Positions 42,677 to 51,137 of a DNA stretch of 64,000 bases are shown in pieces; within the stretch, counting starts at the first letter, position 1; each line of letters begins with the position of its first letter. The position numbers and the translations under genes were made by a program. The DNA comes from Pseudomonas sp. P8_229. Lineage in GTDB: Bacteria; Pseudomonadota; Gammaproteobacteria; Pseudomonadales; Pseudomonadaceae. The stretch is from NCBI RefSeq assembly GCF_034008635.1, contig NZ_CP125378.1, positions 6,076,501 through 6,140,500 of the forward strand, written 5' to 3'. The notes under the pieces were generated by a model. That model was given only the letters and a program-made list of their open reading frames with translations, did no database searches and had not been told where the DNA came from.

Positions 42677-43899
42677 ACGCCGGCAAGGGCTGGACGCCCG
42701 GACAGATCGGCTATTGCAGCAATGTGCACCCTACCCGCGACCTGGCCGGGTTGCAGTCTTCGATCGAGCAGCACTTTCAGGGCGTGCGGACCCTGCGCGG
42801 GCTGCAAGCGCAGAACAGCGGACTGTGGATCAGCGCCCTTGCCGCGTCCAGGCTGCAGCAGAAATCGGCGCGTTCGGCGTTTCTGAACCTGCTGCAACGC
42901 AGCGGACTGCGGCTGACATCGCTGAACGGTTTTCCCTACGGCCAATTTCATGACCGTGCGATAAAAGCCGAGGTCTACCTGCCCAATTGGGCCGAGCCGA
43001 AACGCCTGGCGTACAGCCTGAATCTGGCGCACATCCTCGCGCAGGCGTTGCCGCCGGATTGTCATCAAGGGGTGATCTCCACCGTGCCGCTCGGCTATGC
43101 CGCCACCTGGACCCCGACGCTGCAACAACGGGCCGAGCAGCAACTGCGCGAACTCACCGCTTCGCTGGCCCAACTGCATCGGGAAACCGGCAAGAAGATC
43201 GTGTTCTGCCTGGAGATGGAGCCGGATTGCGTGCTGGAAACCACTGACCAGGCCATCGCCTTCTTCCGCCGCTGGCAAACCACAGACCCGAACCATCCCT
43301 ATCTGGCGCTGTGCTTTGATGTCTGCCATCAGGCGGTGATGTTCGAAGACTGCTTTCAGTCGTTGGCAAAGCTGCGTCAGGCACAGGTAGCCATCGGCAA
43401 GATCCAGCTGTCCAACGCATTGATTTGTCGTCTACCTGACGACGGGCGCCGCGAACAGGTGCTCAAGACGTTGAGTGACTTCTGCGAAACCACCTACCTG
43501 CATCAAGTGAAGGCGCGCGATGCGCAGGGTCGCCTGCAGGCCTGGGCGGATCTGCCCGCCGCCCTCGTCGAATGCGCAAAACTCCCGGGGCGTTACCCCG
43601 AACTGAGGATTCATTTCCACATCCCGTTGTTCAGCGAACAGCTGTTGTTGCCCGATCTGAGCGGCAGTCAGATCGCCCTGTCGCAGACCTTCGATTTTCT
43701 CGCCAGCCACGAGGACTTTCGTCCGGTGCTGGAGGTGGAAACCTACAGCTGGGGCGTCCTGCCCGCGCAACTGCGGCCGACGACCGAGTCCGCCCAGCTT
43801 CAGGGGATCGCCGCAGAACTGAACTGGGTCGAGGACCAGTTGCGGCAACGGCGACTGCTGCAATCACAAGCACAGGAGGCGTACGCCGATGCGCTCTGA
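42673..43899 (+). CDS. eboE: EboE, xylose-isomerase-like TIM-barrel protein
   Basis: A 408-residue protein of the sugar-phosphate isomerase/AP-endonuclease 2 fold. IGYCSNVHPTRDLAGL near 13-28 is the typical EboE opening. Metal-site residues are seen in FCLEMEPDCVLETT near 177-190, CFDVCHQAV near 216-224 and the HFHIPLF strand near 315-321. The product name metabolite traffic protein EboE is used for the family. It overlaps eboB by four and eboF by eleven bases, so it is part of a single tightly packed operon. Confidence 0.87.
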   Translation: MNAGKGWTPGQIGYCSNVHPTRDLAGLQSSIEQHFQGVRTLRGLQAQNSGLWISALAASRLQQKSARSAFLNLLQRSGLRLTSLNGFPYGQFHDRAIKAEVYLPNWAEPKRLAYSLNLAHILAQALPPDCHQGVISTVPLGYAATWTPTLQQRAEQQLRELTASLAQLHRETGKKIVFCLEMEPDCVLETTDQAIAFFRRWQTTDPNHPYLALCFDVCHQAVMFEDCFQSLAKLRQAQVAIGKIQLSNALICRLPDDGRREQVLKTLSDFCETTYLHQVKARDAQGRLQAWADLPAALVECAKLPGRYPELRIHFHIPLFSEQLLLPDLSGSQIALSQTFDFLASHEDFRPVLEVETYSWGVLPAQLRPTTESAQLQGIAAELNWVEDQLRQRRLLQSQAQEAYADAL

Positions 43900-45334
43900 C
43901 CCTGCGCGTCAACCACTGCTGCTGATCAACGTGGTCGGGTTGACGCCGTCGTTGCTTGGAGAAGCGACGCCGCACATCAATGCCCTGCTGAAAGTCGCAA
44001 AAATGGCCAGCCTGCAACCGGTGTTTCCGGCCGTCACATCGTCGGTGCAAGCCTCGATTCTCACCGGGCGTCCACCGTCCGAGCACGGCATCGTCGGCAA
44101 TGGCTGGTATTTTCGCGACCAGGCTGAAGTGCGTTTCTGGCTGCAACCCAATGCGCTGATTCAGGGCGAAAAGGTCTGGGAGACGCTCAAACGCGAGTTG
44201 CCCGGGTTTCGCTGCAGCCAGTTGTTCTGGTGGTACAACATGTACGCCGACGTGGATGCTGCCATCACCCCGCGCCCTCACTACCCGGCCGATGGCCGGA
44301 AAATGTTCGGTCTGTATTCGTCACCGGCTGCGCTGCACGAGCGTATCGAGCAACTGATTGGCGAGTTTCCGTTTCCGGGCTTCTGGGGCCCGGCGGCCGG
44401 CATTGCCTCGAGCCGCTGGATCGTCGATTGCGCCATCGCCGAATTTCAGCTCAATCGGCCCGACCTGCAATTGATCTACCTGCCGCATCTCGACTACAGC
44501 CTTCAGCGCGTGGGGCCGGAGCATCCGTCGATTGCCGACGAGGTTCGGGCCATCGACAAGGAAGTCGGCCGCCTGCTGGCGTTTGCCGAAGAACAGGGCG
44601 CGGCGGTGATGTTGCTGTCGGAATACGGGATCGAAGCGGTCAATCAATCGGTTTCAATCAACCGCCTGCTGCGCTCGGAAGGTTTGCTGGAGGTGCGCCA
44701 ATCGCTGACCTGGGAACTGCTCGACTCCGGCGCCAGTGCAGCGTTTGCCGTGGCCGATCATCAGATCGCGCATGTCTACGTGAAACGGACCCAGGACATT
44801 CCCCGCGTCAAAGCGCTGCTGCAGCGCCAGCCCGGTATCGAGCAGGTGCTGGACAAGGCCGAACAGCGGGCGTTTCAGCTGGATCACCCGCGCAGCGGCG
44901 AGCTGGTGGCCGTGGCCGCAGCCGGTTACTGGTTCGATTACTACTACTGGTTCGATGATCGCAAGGCGCCCGACTTTGCCCGCACCGTGGACATCCACCG
45001 CAAGCCCGGCTACGACCCGCTGGAACTGTTCATCGACCCGGCCATTCGTTTCCCGAAATTGAGAGTCGCGCGGCGCCTGCTGCAGAAGAAACTCGGCTTT
45101 CGCTACTACATGGACCTGATTCCACTGGACACCGGACTGGTCCGTGGCAGTCACGGTCGCCTGCCCGAGCGCGAGGAAACCGGCCCGCTGTTCATCACCA
45201 ATTGCGATCTGCCGTTGCCGCAAACCCTTGCGGCAACGGCAGTGAAACAACTGCTCCTTCAGCATTTTCTGGGGCACTCATACACCCACTCGGCCAATGC
45301 CAAGGAGCTTCCATGCGGCGAGCCATTTCTATAA
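43889..45334 (+). CDS. eboF: EboF, alkaline-phosphatase/nucleotide-pyrophosphatase-like protein
   Basis: A 481-residue protein of the type I phosphodiesterase/alkaline phosphatase superfamily. The nucleophile region FPAVTSSVQASILTGRPPSEHG near 46-67 (given here as FPAVTSSVQASI and LTGRPPSEHG) carries the threonine or serine of the family. YLPHLDYSLQRVGPEHPS near 191-208 supplies metal ligands, and LSEYGIEAV a third set. It has no signal peptide and is probably cytoplasmic. It is the last ebo gene. Its 3' end overlaps the start of the next gene, encoding a CxxCH protein, by 22 bases, tying the two blocks together. Confidence 0.85.
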   Translation: MRSDPARQPLLLINVVGLTPSLLGEATPHINALLKVAKMASLQPVFPAVTSSVQASILTGRPPSEHGIVGNGWYFRDQAEVRFWLQPNALIQGEKVWETLKRELPGFRCSQLFWWYNMYADVDAAITPRPHYPADGRKMFGLYSSPAALHERIEQLIGEFPFPGFWGPAAGIASSRWIVDCAIAEFQLNRPDLQLIYLPHLDYSLQRVGPEHPSIADEVRAIDKEVGRLLAFAEEQGAAVMLLSEYGIEAVNQSVSINRLLRSEGLLEVRQSLTWELLDSGASAAFAVADHQIAHVYVKRTQDIPRVKALLQRQPGIEQVLDKAEQRAFQLDHPRSGELVAVAAAGYWFDYYYWFDDRKAPDFARTVDIHRKPGYDPLELFIDPAIRFPKLRVARRLLQKKLGFRYYMDLIPLDTGLVRGSHGRLPEREETGPLFITNCDLPLPQTLAATAVKQLLLQHFLGHSYTHSANAKELPCGEPFL

Positions 45335-46455
45335 CTGTTCTCAGTGCACTGGCCGGTTTGGCTCAGGCACAGGACACCACCCCTTTCGATTGCAGCCAAT
45401 TTCTGAAGTTTGGGACTGACATCACCAAGACCCGGGCTGCGTTCGAGCAGAATCCCGAGACCATGGCCTGGAACTGGTTCGTCTGTCTGAACCAGCCCAG
45501 CGCCGCCCAGACCAGTAATCGGGTTTGGGAAACGATGAAGCCTTCGGACCAGGTCTACCTGCCCAATGGTGCTGCGCCCGGCCCTTATGCCAGTAACGCG
45601 CCGCTCCCGGCCGCCGTGGAGACGCAAGCCAAAGCCCAGGGTATGGACCTGTCCCGCGCGTTCCATAACATCAATGCCACCCAACAGGTCGATGGTCTGG
45701 CGCTGCATATGGGCGGCGCCGTGCCGGCGGCGCAAAAAGGCAACCCCGTACGCTTTCAACTGCTGATGGGGCAAGACACGTTCGACTACATCGTGCAGCG
45801 TCAGGTCTACAACATGAATGGTCAGGCCGCACTGCCCGACAACCTTCACTTCCCGGCGACTGCCTGGGAGTTGAAAGCCGCCTGGCTGTGGATCGGCTCG
45901 GACACGACCTACCGACAAACTCTGGTCAACGACGGCTACTACGTAGCCCAGGCCTATTTCCAGCAGGACGACGGCACTTATCAGGTTGGCTATGCGGCAT
46001 TGAGCGGGCTGCATGTCGTCAACAAACTGGACGACAGCTGGGTGTGGACCACCTTCGAAAACATCAACAACAGCAAATACACCGTGACCAACGCGCCGAC
46101 ACCGACGCCGATGACCAACACCACCGGGCCGACCCCGGCCGCCAAACCGGTGAATGTCAGCTTCCAGGCGAGTAATCCGACGCTGTCGAAGTACGAATTG
46201 ATCGGAGTCGAGTACCAGCCCGTCACCCAGGTACTGGCCAACTCGCAGCTGGAATCGGCTTTCCAGAACACCTCGTCCTGCCTGGCCTGCCATGGCACCG
46301 CCGCCTACTCGAACGACAAGGGCTACTTCAATTTCGCCCTCAAGCAAGGTGGCGGCATCGTCTACCCAACCACTCCGCTGCCGGCCTCCGACTTCGCAGG
46401 CTACAAAAAACTGGACTTTGTCTGGTCGCTGAAACGCGCCCAGTGGCAACGCTAA
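45313..46455 (+). CDS. Exported CxxCH (c-heme-type) protein, copy 1
   Basis: A 380-residue protein with a signal peptide (about 1-20, MRRAISI to LAQAQ) and one CLACH motif near residue 320, which could bind a c-type heme in the periplasm. The rest is not a standard small cytochrome. It is a large domain with segments such as LSGLHVVNKLDDSWVWTTFE that recur in the protein at 49842-51134 (LVGLHIITKANGYPQWIWST), so the two are paralogues. The start at 45313 has AAGGAG upstream and lies inside the end of eboF. It is followed after ten bases by a VioB-like gene. Possible role: periplasmic oxidase or electron-transfer step on an exported product. Confidence 0.7.
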   Translation: MRRAISITVLSALAGLAQAQDTTPFDCSQFLKFGTDITKTRAAFEQNPETMAWNWFVCLNQPSAAQTSNRVWETMKPSDQVYLPNGAAPGPYASNAPLPAAVETQAKAQGMDLSRAFHNINATQQVDGLALHMGGAVPAAQKGNPVRFQLLMGQDTFDYIVQRQVYNMNGQAALPDNLHFPATAWELKAAWLWIGSDTTYRQTLVNDGYYVAQAYFQQDDGTYQVGYAALSGLHVVNKLDDSWVWTTFENINNSKYTVTNAPTPTPMTNTTGPTPAAKPVNVSFQASNPTLSKYELIGVEYQPVTQVLANSQLESAFQNTSSCLACHGTAAYSNDKGYFNFALKQGGGIVYPTTPLPASDFAGYKKLDFVWSLKRAQWQR

Positions 46456-46465
46456 GGAGCATGAC

Positions 46466-48835
46466 ATGAGCGTATTGAACTTCCCCCGCATCTACCTCAA
46501 CGGCCATATGTTCTGGAACCCGCCGACGGCCAACAACAATGATGTGCTGCCGCTCTATGACGCGGTGAAGATGGATATCAACTGGCCGTTTACCAGCTAC
46601 TACGACATCACGCAGCAGAACGCTCCCACCACCCTGATGCCCTGGATCATTTCACCCGTGCAGCAGAATAATCTGCCGCCCTATGTGCAGCAGGTTCCGA
46701 CCAACGGAAGCCCAAACACCTTCCCGTTCATACCCGCCGAATGGGACCTGTTTGGCGACAACGCCTGCGGGACGGTGAGTTACCAGAGTACCCGCTCGAC
46801 CATTATTGGCGGCGAGTTGCAGGCCAACACCTACATTGCTCAGGACGCGCTGGTCGGCAGGGACTTCCAGCTGCTCGGCAATCCCTTTGGCAGTCAGAGC
46901 CCGACGGCCGCCCGCTTCGTCGATATCAGCCCGTGGCAGAACACCTTCACGGCGCTGTACTTCGACAAGCTGCAGCTGGGGGATGCCACCTGTGGCCTGA
47001 CCCTGAACCGTCAATACCGGATGCTCGACCGCTTCCTGACGTTCAATTGGGCCGGTGACTTTGGCGGTCTGGCGTATGTCACCACCACCTGGCAGACCTG
47101 TTTTCCCCGGGACAATCTGGAATGGGTCATCGGCGATTCCGTCCTGCTGAGTAATCTCCAGCAACAGATGGAGGCTCAAAACGCTCAGGGCCTGATGTTC
47201 AGGTTCGCCACGTACCTCACCTGTTACGACAGGAACGGTGTGTTCAACGACTTCCCGTACATCAACACCCGCAACAATGACCCATCGGCGCTGGCCCGTA
47301 TGACAGCGATGTATCAAAAGGGGCTGGACAACGTTTCCGATATTTTCTTCAACCCCGCCTACAACCGTACCGTAGCGACCCTGGGTCTATGGTTCGACCA
47401 CGAATACCCCACGGCGCCCGCCGGCCCGCGTCTGGTCACCGACCAGAAGATCATGGTCACTCGCCCCGGCATGTCTCAGCCGACAAGCACCAATCTGGGT
47501 GTGACATCGGCGCAGATCACCAACAACACGCTGTCGCTGGATCTGGCCAACACATTTCCGTTCTATCCGCTGGACAAGAACGCCGATGTCCTGACTGCCG
47601 AGAAGTTCCAGGCCGGCGACTATAAGCTGGGCGTATCGCAGAACGGGAATTTCGTGCCGGTGGTCGACATCGGTTTCGATCAGTACCAACAGTCGGCATT
47701 CGACAAGCGCTCGGGCCTGCTGGACCTACCCCTCAGCGCAGCGCAAACGGCCACCTTGCAATCCGGCCCGCTGGAACTGCAGCAACAGACTGCATCAGGC
47801 CCCGTGAAAGCCGCCACTCAGCAAGTGTGGACTGCGGAGGTAGTAGAGAGTGGCACCTTCGTCGACGTGAACGATCGCAAGACGCTGAACATCATGGTGC
47901 AGAAAAATGGTCAACCGGCCGCCAACACCACACTCTGGGTGGTGGAATACGGCAACCCTTACAACGTGACCACCAGCGACTACTACCTGACGTTCAGAAA
48001 CAACCCCGACTTCACGCTGTTCTACGACAACGCAGACCGCAACAAAAACACCGCCCACCTGCCACAGTTCAAGGGCACGGCACCTGTAGCGAACTACCTG
48101 GCCACCGGCAGCGGTCGTCGACTGGTCAATCTGGAAGCCAAAGACAAACCGGTGGGCGTTCCGGTCAGTTATCAGTCATTCATGAATGGCTCAAGTAAAC
48201 CGATCACGGTCCCCCTGACCCCTTGCCTGGAATTCGACGCCGGCGTCTACGTCAGCGGAACGCTGGATAACGATCAGACGGTGGATTACTCCTACGTCGC
48301 CACCACCACCGACGCCAATGGCATCGCCCAGGTGAGTTTCAAGGCTCTGGCCCCGGGTTTCCCTACGCTGCGCTTCATCGTCAAGGAAGGCACCAGCGAC
48401 CCGGTCATCCCCTTCAGCTTCGCGCTCACAAACGCCCAGACCGACTTCCTCGCGCCGCTGCGCGTCCTGCCTCTGGACCTGCCGCTGCAACAGGACTTCA
48501 TCAACTTCTGGAACACCATCTACAAGGAAAAGGACGCCCCAACGCAGGTGTGGGAAGGGTTTATCTACCCACGCATCCTGAAGACGTTCTATTACCTGTA
48601 CCCGATCATGAACAAGTTCATGCCGCTCAACTCCCAGAAGCGAGTGGAAGGCGCCGTCGACCAGTTGATCCGGCTGATCAGCAAGGAGTACCAGGAAGAA
48701 AGCACCCTCGCGATGCCCATCACCCGCGACCTGTCGCAAAGCCGGCGCGCCGTGCTGGAGTTGTGGGCGCAGAAACTGGTCAAGCGCAACTTCCCGCCCA
48801 TGCAACTCAAGATGAGTGATTACGACGACCTCTGA
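46466..48835 (+). CDS. VioB/RebD N-terminal-like protein, copy 1
   Basis: A 789-residue protein without signal peptide. It opens MSVLNFPRIYLNGHMFWN with PTANNND following. From memory this matches the start of Chromobacterium VioB (MSILDFPRI, G, N.PTAN), the iminophenylpyruvate/indole dimer synthase of violacein biosynthesis. Other shared points are TLGLWFDHEYPTAPAGPRLV, LLDLPL and the late FYYLYPIMNKF ... MPITRDLS segment. The C-terminal ferritin-like domain of VioB is absent; the protein ends after that segment. An Ig-like insert lies around residues 470-660. AAGGAG stands six bases before the ATG. The function is unknown. A structural or binding role in making an aromatic dimer is inferred. 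Confidence 0.68.
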   Translation: MSVLNFPRIYLNGHMFWNPPTANNNDVLPLYDAVKMDINWPFTSYYDITQQNAPTTLMPWIISPVQQNNLPPYVQQVPTNGSPNTFPFIPAEWDLFGDNACGTVSYQSTRSTIIGGELQANTYIAQDALVGRDFQLLGNPFGSQSPTAARFVDISPWQNTFTALYFDKLQLGDATCGLTLNRQYRMLDRFLTFNWAGDFGGLAYVTTTWQTCFPRDNLEWVIGDSVLLSNLQQQMEAQNAQGLMFRFATYLTCYDRNGVFNDFPYINTRNNDPSALARMTAMYQKGLDNVSDIFFNPAYNRTVATLGLWFDHEYPTAPAGPRLVTDQKIMVTRPGMSQPTSTNLGVTSAQITNNTLSLDLANTFPFYPLDKNADVLTAEKFQAGDYKLGVSQNGNFVPVVDIGFDQYQQSAFDKRSGLLDLPLSAAQTATLQSGPLELQQQTASGPVKAATQQVWTAEVVESGTFVDVNDRKTLNIMVQKNGQPAANTTLWVVEYGNPYNVTTSDYYLTFRNNPDFTLFYDNADRNKNTAHLPQFKGTAPVANYLATGSGRRLVNLEAKDKPVGVPVSYQSFMNGSSKPITVPLTPCLEFDAGVYVSGTLDNDQTVDYSYVATTTDANGIAQVSFKALAPGFPTLRFIVKEGTSDPVIPFSFALTNAQTDFLAPLRVLPLDLPLQQDFINFWNTIYKEKDAPTQVWEGFIYPRILKTFYYLYPIMNKFMPLNSQKRVEGAVDQLIRLISKEYQEESTLAMPITRDLSQSRRAVLELWAQKLVKRNFPPMQLKMSDYDDL

Positions 48836-48856
48836 TCCATCAGGAAAGATGAGCCG

Positions 48857-48878
48857 CTGCGGGCGTTCAGGCCCGCAG
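48857..48878 (+). other. Intercistronic hairpin
   Basis: CTGCGGGC and GCCCGCAG form a perfect eight-base-pair stem around GTTCAG in the 66-base gap after the first VioB-like gene. There is no T-tract, so it is more likely an mRNA-stability or attenuation element than a terminator. Confidence 0.55.
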
Positions 48879-48901
48879 TGCGCCTTGCCAGGGAGTGACC
48901 C

Positions 48902-49822
48902 ATGAACGTCAGCCTCTTGAACCGTCTGTTGCTGTTGATCCTGTTGTTCTGTCCATCCGCATTCGCCCAGGACAGCGGCGCCGTCTACTTCACCAATGGC
49001 GTACACAACACGCTGGGGTGCAATGAACAGAACGGCAACTGCATCGCCAAACGCAATCCGGGTGAGCCTTCCGATCCGTTCTTCCCGGCATTCTGGATCA
49101 GCAACTGGACCCTGTACCGGGTGATGCACAACTACGAAAACAACCCGCCGCCCTACAGCAACCCGCCAACGACCCTGACGCCTGCGGACTACACCGTCTC
49201 CCACGGGACCAGCTACTACGACACAACCTACATCCCGCCGGATGGCGACGGCTTCGGCGCCATGATGGAGCACTACGAGAAATACTGTCTGCCGATCTTC
49301 CCGATCAAGAACAACAACTACACCTGCTCGTTCGTCTCCCTTGGCAACAAGGCGTACTTCCTGACGTATCCGCAAGACCGCCCGAAAGACATGCCGGCCT
49401 GCTGCATGTTTTCCCCGATGAATCATCCGCCACGGCAGGACTTCATCGAGCACCTGCCCTACAGCGCCGAGCGCAGTAAAAACCTCGATGGCAGCGTGCA
49501 GGCCTACGCCCTGGATCTTGATTCGCCGCAAGGTCCGATCCTGTTCGGCTATGCCTTCTACAAAAAAATGTCGGGACAACCGCCCTACCGGCCACCGCAA
49601 TCGTTCTTCTTTTCAGGCGATACCAGCGTCGCCAACGCACCGATCGTCAGCCAGAACTACACCGATTTCCGCATCGCCAAACCGAACCCGAAACAGACGT
49701 GGGCGCAGGTCGCCGCCATGTGCCCGTCGAATCCGCCACCCTGCCAGCTGTTCGAGCCACCAGAGTCGCAGAGCAATGGCCACAAGGCGCAGTGGAACAA
49801 ACTCATGCAGCGTAAACCGTGA
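48902..49822 (+). CDS. Exported cysteine-rich protein of unknown function
   Basis: A 306-residue protein with a clear signal peptide (MNVSLLNRLLLLILLFCPSA, cleaved near AFAQ). The mature part has eight cysteines, including a CC pair in MPACCMF, which suggests disulfides in the periplasm or outside. It is rich in Pro, Tyr and Asn and has no family I recognise. It lies between the two CxxCH/VioB-like pairs, with 66 and 19-base gaps, so it is co-transcribed with them. It may be a partner or substrate of the exported CxxCH proteins. Confidence 0.72.
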   Translation: MNVSLLNRLLLLILLFCPSAFAQDSGAVYFTNGVHNTLGCNEQNGNCIAKRNPGEPSDPFFPAFWISNWTLYRVMHNYENNPPPYSNPPTTLTPADYTVSHGTSYYDTTYIPPDGDGFGAMMEHYEKYCLPIFPIKNNNYTCSFVSLGNKAYFLTYPQDRPKDMPACCMFSPMNHPPRQDFIEHLPYSAERSKNLDGSVQAYALDLDSPQGPILFGYAFYKKMSGQPPYRPPQSFFFSGDTSVANAPIVSQNYTDFRIAKPNPKQTWAQVAAMCPSNPPPCQLFEPPESQSNGHKAQWNKLMQRKP

Positions 49823-49841
49823 TCAACGACGAAGGATCGCC

Positions 49842-51134
49842 ATGAAAACCACACTCCGTTATTCCGTGATGTTGCTGGGTCTGGCCAGCCTGCCGGTGCT
49901 GGCCAGGGAACAAGCCATGCCGTCGGTGCAGGCCAGCCAGTTGAACTGCCAGCCGCCCAGTACGGCACCGGCCGCCACGGCCGGACAGGATCAGTTCGAT
50001 CAATACAGCTGGCAGATGTTCATCGCCCTGAGCTGGCCGGCAAAGAGCGGGCAGCGCGGCAATCCCGACTGCACCCAACAGCCCGGTGCGGCCGGCTACA
50101 CCGTCTGGCAGACCTACAAGACCGTAGGCGAAATCTTTCTGCCGAACGCCACCAATCCGGGGCCGTGGAATTCCCCGCAGATCGCAAAAAGTTTCAACAT
50201 CATCAACATCGCCTCTTTGAAAAACAGCGCTCAGGTGAATGCCGTCGATCAGGCGGTCGGCGGCTGGTTGATCGATCAGGCGAAAAACCCGACCTATTAC
50301 GACATTTCGGCCAACGAGACCTCCTACAACTACATCGTGGGCAACAACTTCTATAACGCCGACGTCGTTTCCAAAGCCAACAACATCCAATTCCCCTGGG
50401 GCGTCATCGAGATCAAATCGAGCTGGCGCATCCTCACCTCCAATGACAACGCCAGCCGTTACCTGACCATGCTCGCCCGGGTGGCGACTTTCAATGATCA
50501 GGGCCAGAAGAACGGTGTCACCGAGGCGTATCTGGGGCTGGTCGGCCTGCACATCATCACCAAGGCCAACGGCTATCCGCAGTGGATCTGGTCGACATTT
50601 GAACAGGTCGACAACGTTCCGCCCAAGGCACTGGTAAACGGCAAATGGGTCGATCAACCAGTCGCGGGCACGGCCTATTCCTACTTCAACGCCGCCGCAC
50701 CCGCCGCGTCCCTCAACCAGTCACCGTGCGACTGGCAGACTCAGGGCCCGCATCAGGTCTGCGTTCCCAAGCCCGGCACCACGTTCCAGACCCCGAACCC
50801 GCTGAACCGGGTCACCCCGATCGCCGACATCACGAACCAGATCAACGCCAGTTACCAGACCGACCCGGGGTTGCAAAAAAGCGTGTTGAAGTACTACCAG
50901 CTCATCACCACCCAGCGCCCGCTGATGCCTGACAACCCGGGCAATCCGCTGGGTCAGCCGACGCCGGCACTCTCGGCCAATGTGACCATGGAAAGCTACA
51001 TCCAGCCCAACAGCAGCTGCATGAACTGCCATTCCATGGCGACGCCGGTCAAGAGTCCTTACAAGTCCGACTACTCCTATCTGTTCAAATTCGCCAATTC
51101 GCCGCTCGGCAAAACCATCAAGGACGGGAAATAA
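49842..51134 (+). CDS. Exported CxxCH (c-heme-type) protein, copy 2
   Basis: A 430-residue protein with a signal peptide (about 1-21, MKTTLRYSVMLLGLASLPVLA) and one CMNCH motif near residue 398. It is a paralogue of the protein at 45313-46455: both have a W-x-WF/F-x-AL start region, an aromatic-rich centre and a late CxxCH. An extended loop with CDWQTQGPHQVC may form a disulfide. The start at 49842 has GAAGGA upstream, so a longer reading starting inside the previous gene was rejected. It is followed four bases later by the second VioB-like gene. Confidence 0.7.
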   Translation: MKTTLRYSVMLLGLASLPVLAREQAMPSVQASQLNCQPPSTAPAATAGQDQFDQYSWQMFIALSWPAKSGQRGNPDCTQQPGAAGYTVWQTYKTVGEIFLPNATNPGPWNSPQIAKSFNIINIASLKNSAQVNAVDQAVGGWLIDQAKNPTYYDISANETSYNYIVGNNFYNADVVSKANNIQFPWGVIEIKSSWRILTSNDNASRYLTMLARVATFNDQGQKNGVTEAYLGLVGLHIITKANGYPQWIWSTFEQVDNVPPKALVNGKWVDQPVAGTAYSYFNAAAPAASLNQSPCDWQTQGPHQVCVPKPGTTFQTPNPLNRVTPIADITNQINASYQTDPGLQKSVLKYYQLITTQRPLMPDNPGNPLGQPTPALSANVTMESYIQPNSSCMNCHSMATPVKSPYKSDYSYLFKFANSPLGKTIKDGK

Positions 51135-51137
51135 ATC

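Noticed and set aside
45202..45312. Longer N-terminus for the first CxxCH protein
   Set aside because: The upstream codons lie inside eboF. The ATG at 45313 has AAGGAG and begins a clean signal peptide.
48191..49600. Minus-strand open frame of 469 codons
   Set aside because: It lies antisense to the VioB-like and Cys-rich genes, has no ribosome binding site or family motif, and is explained by the high-GC codon pattern of the plus strand.
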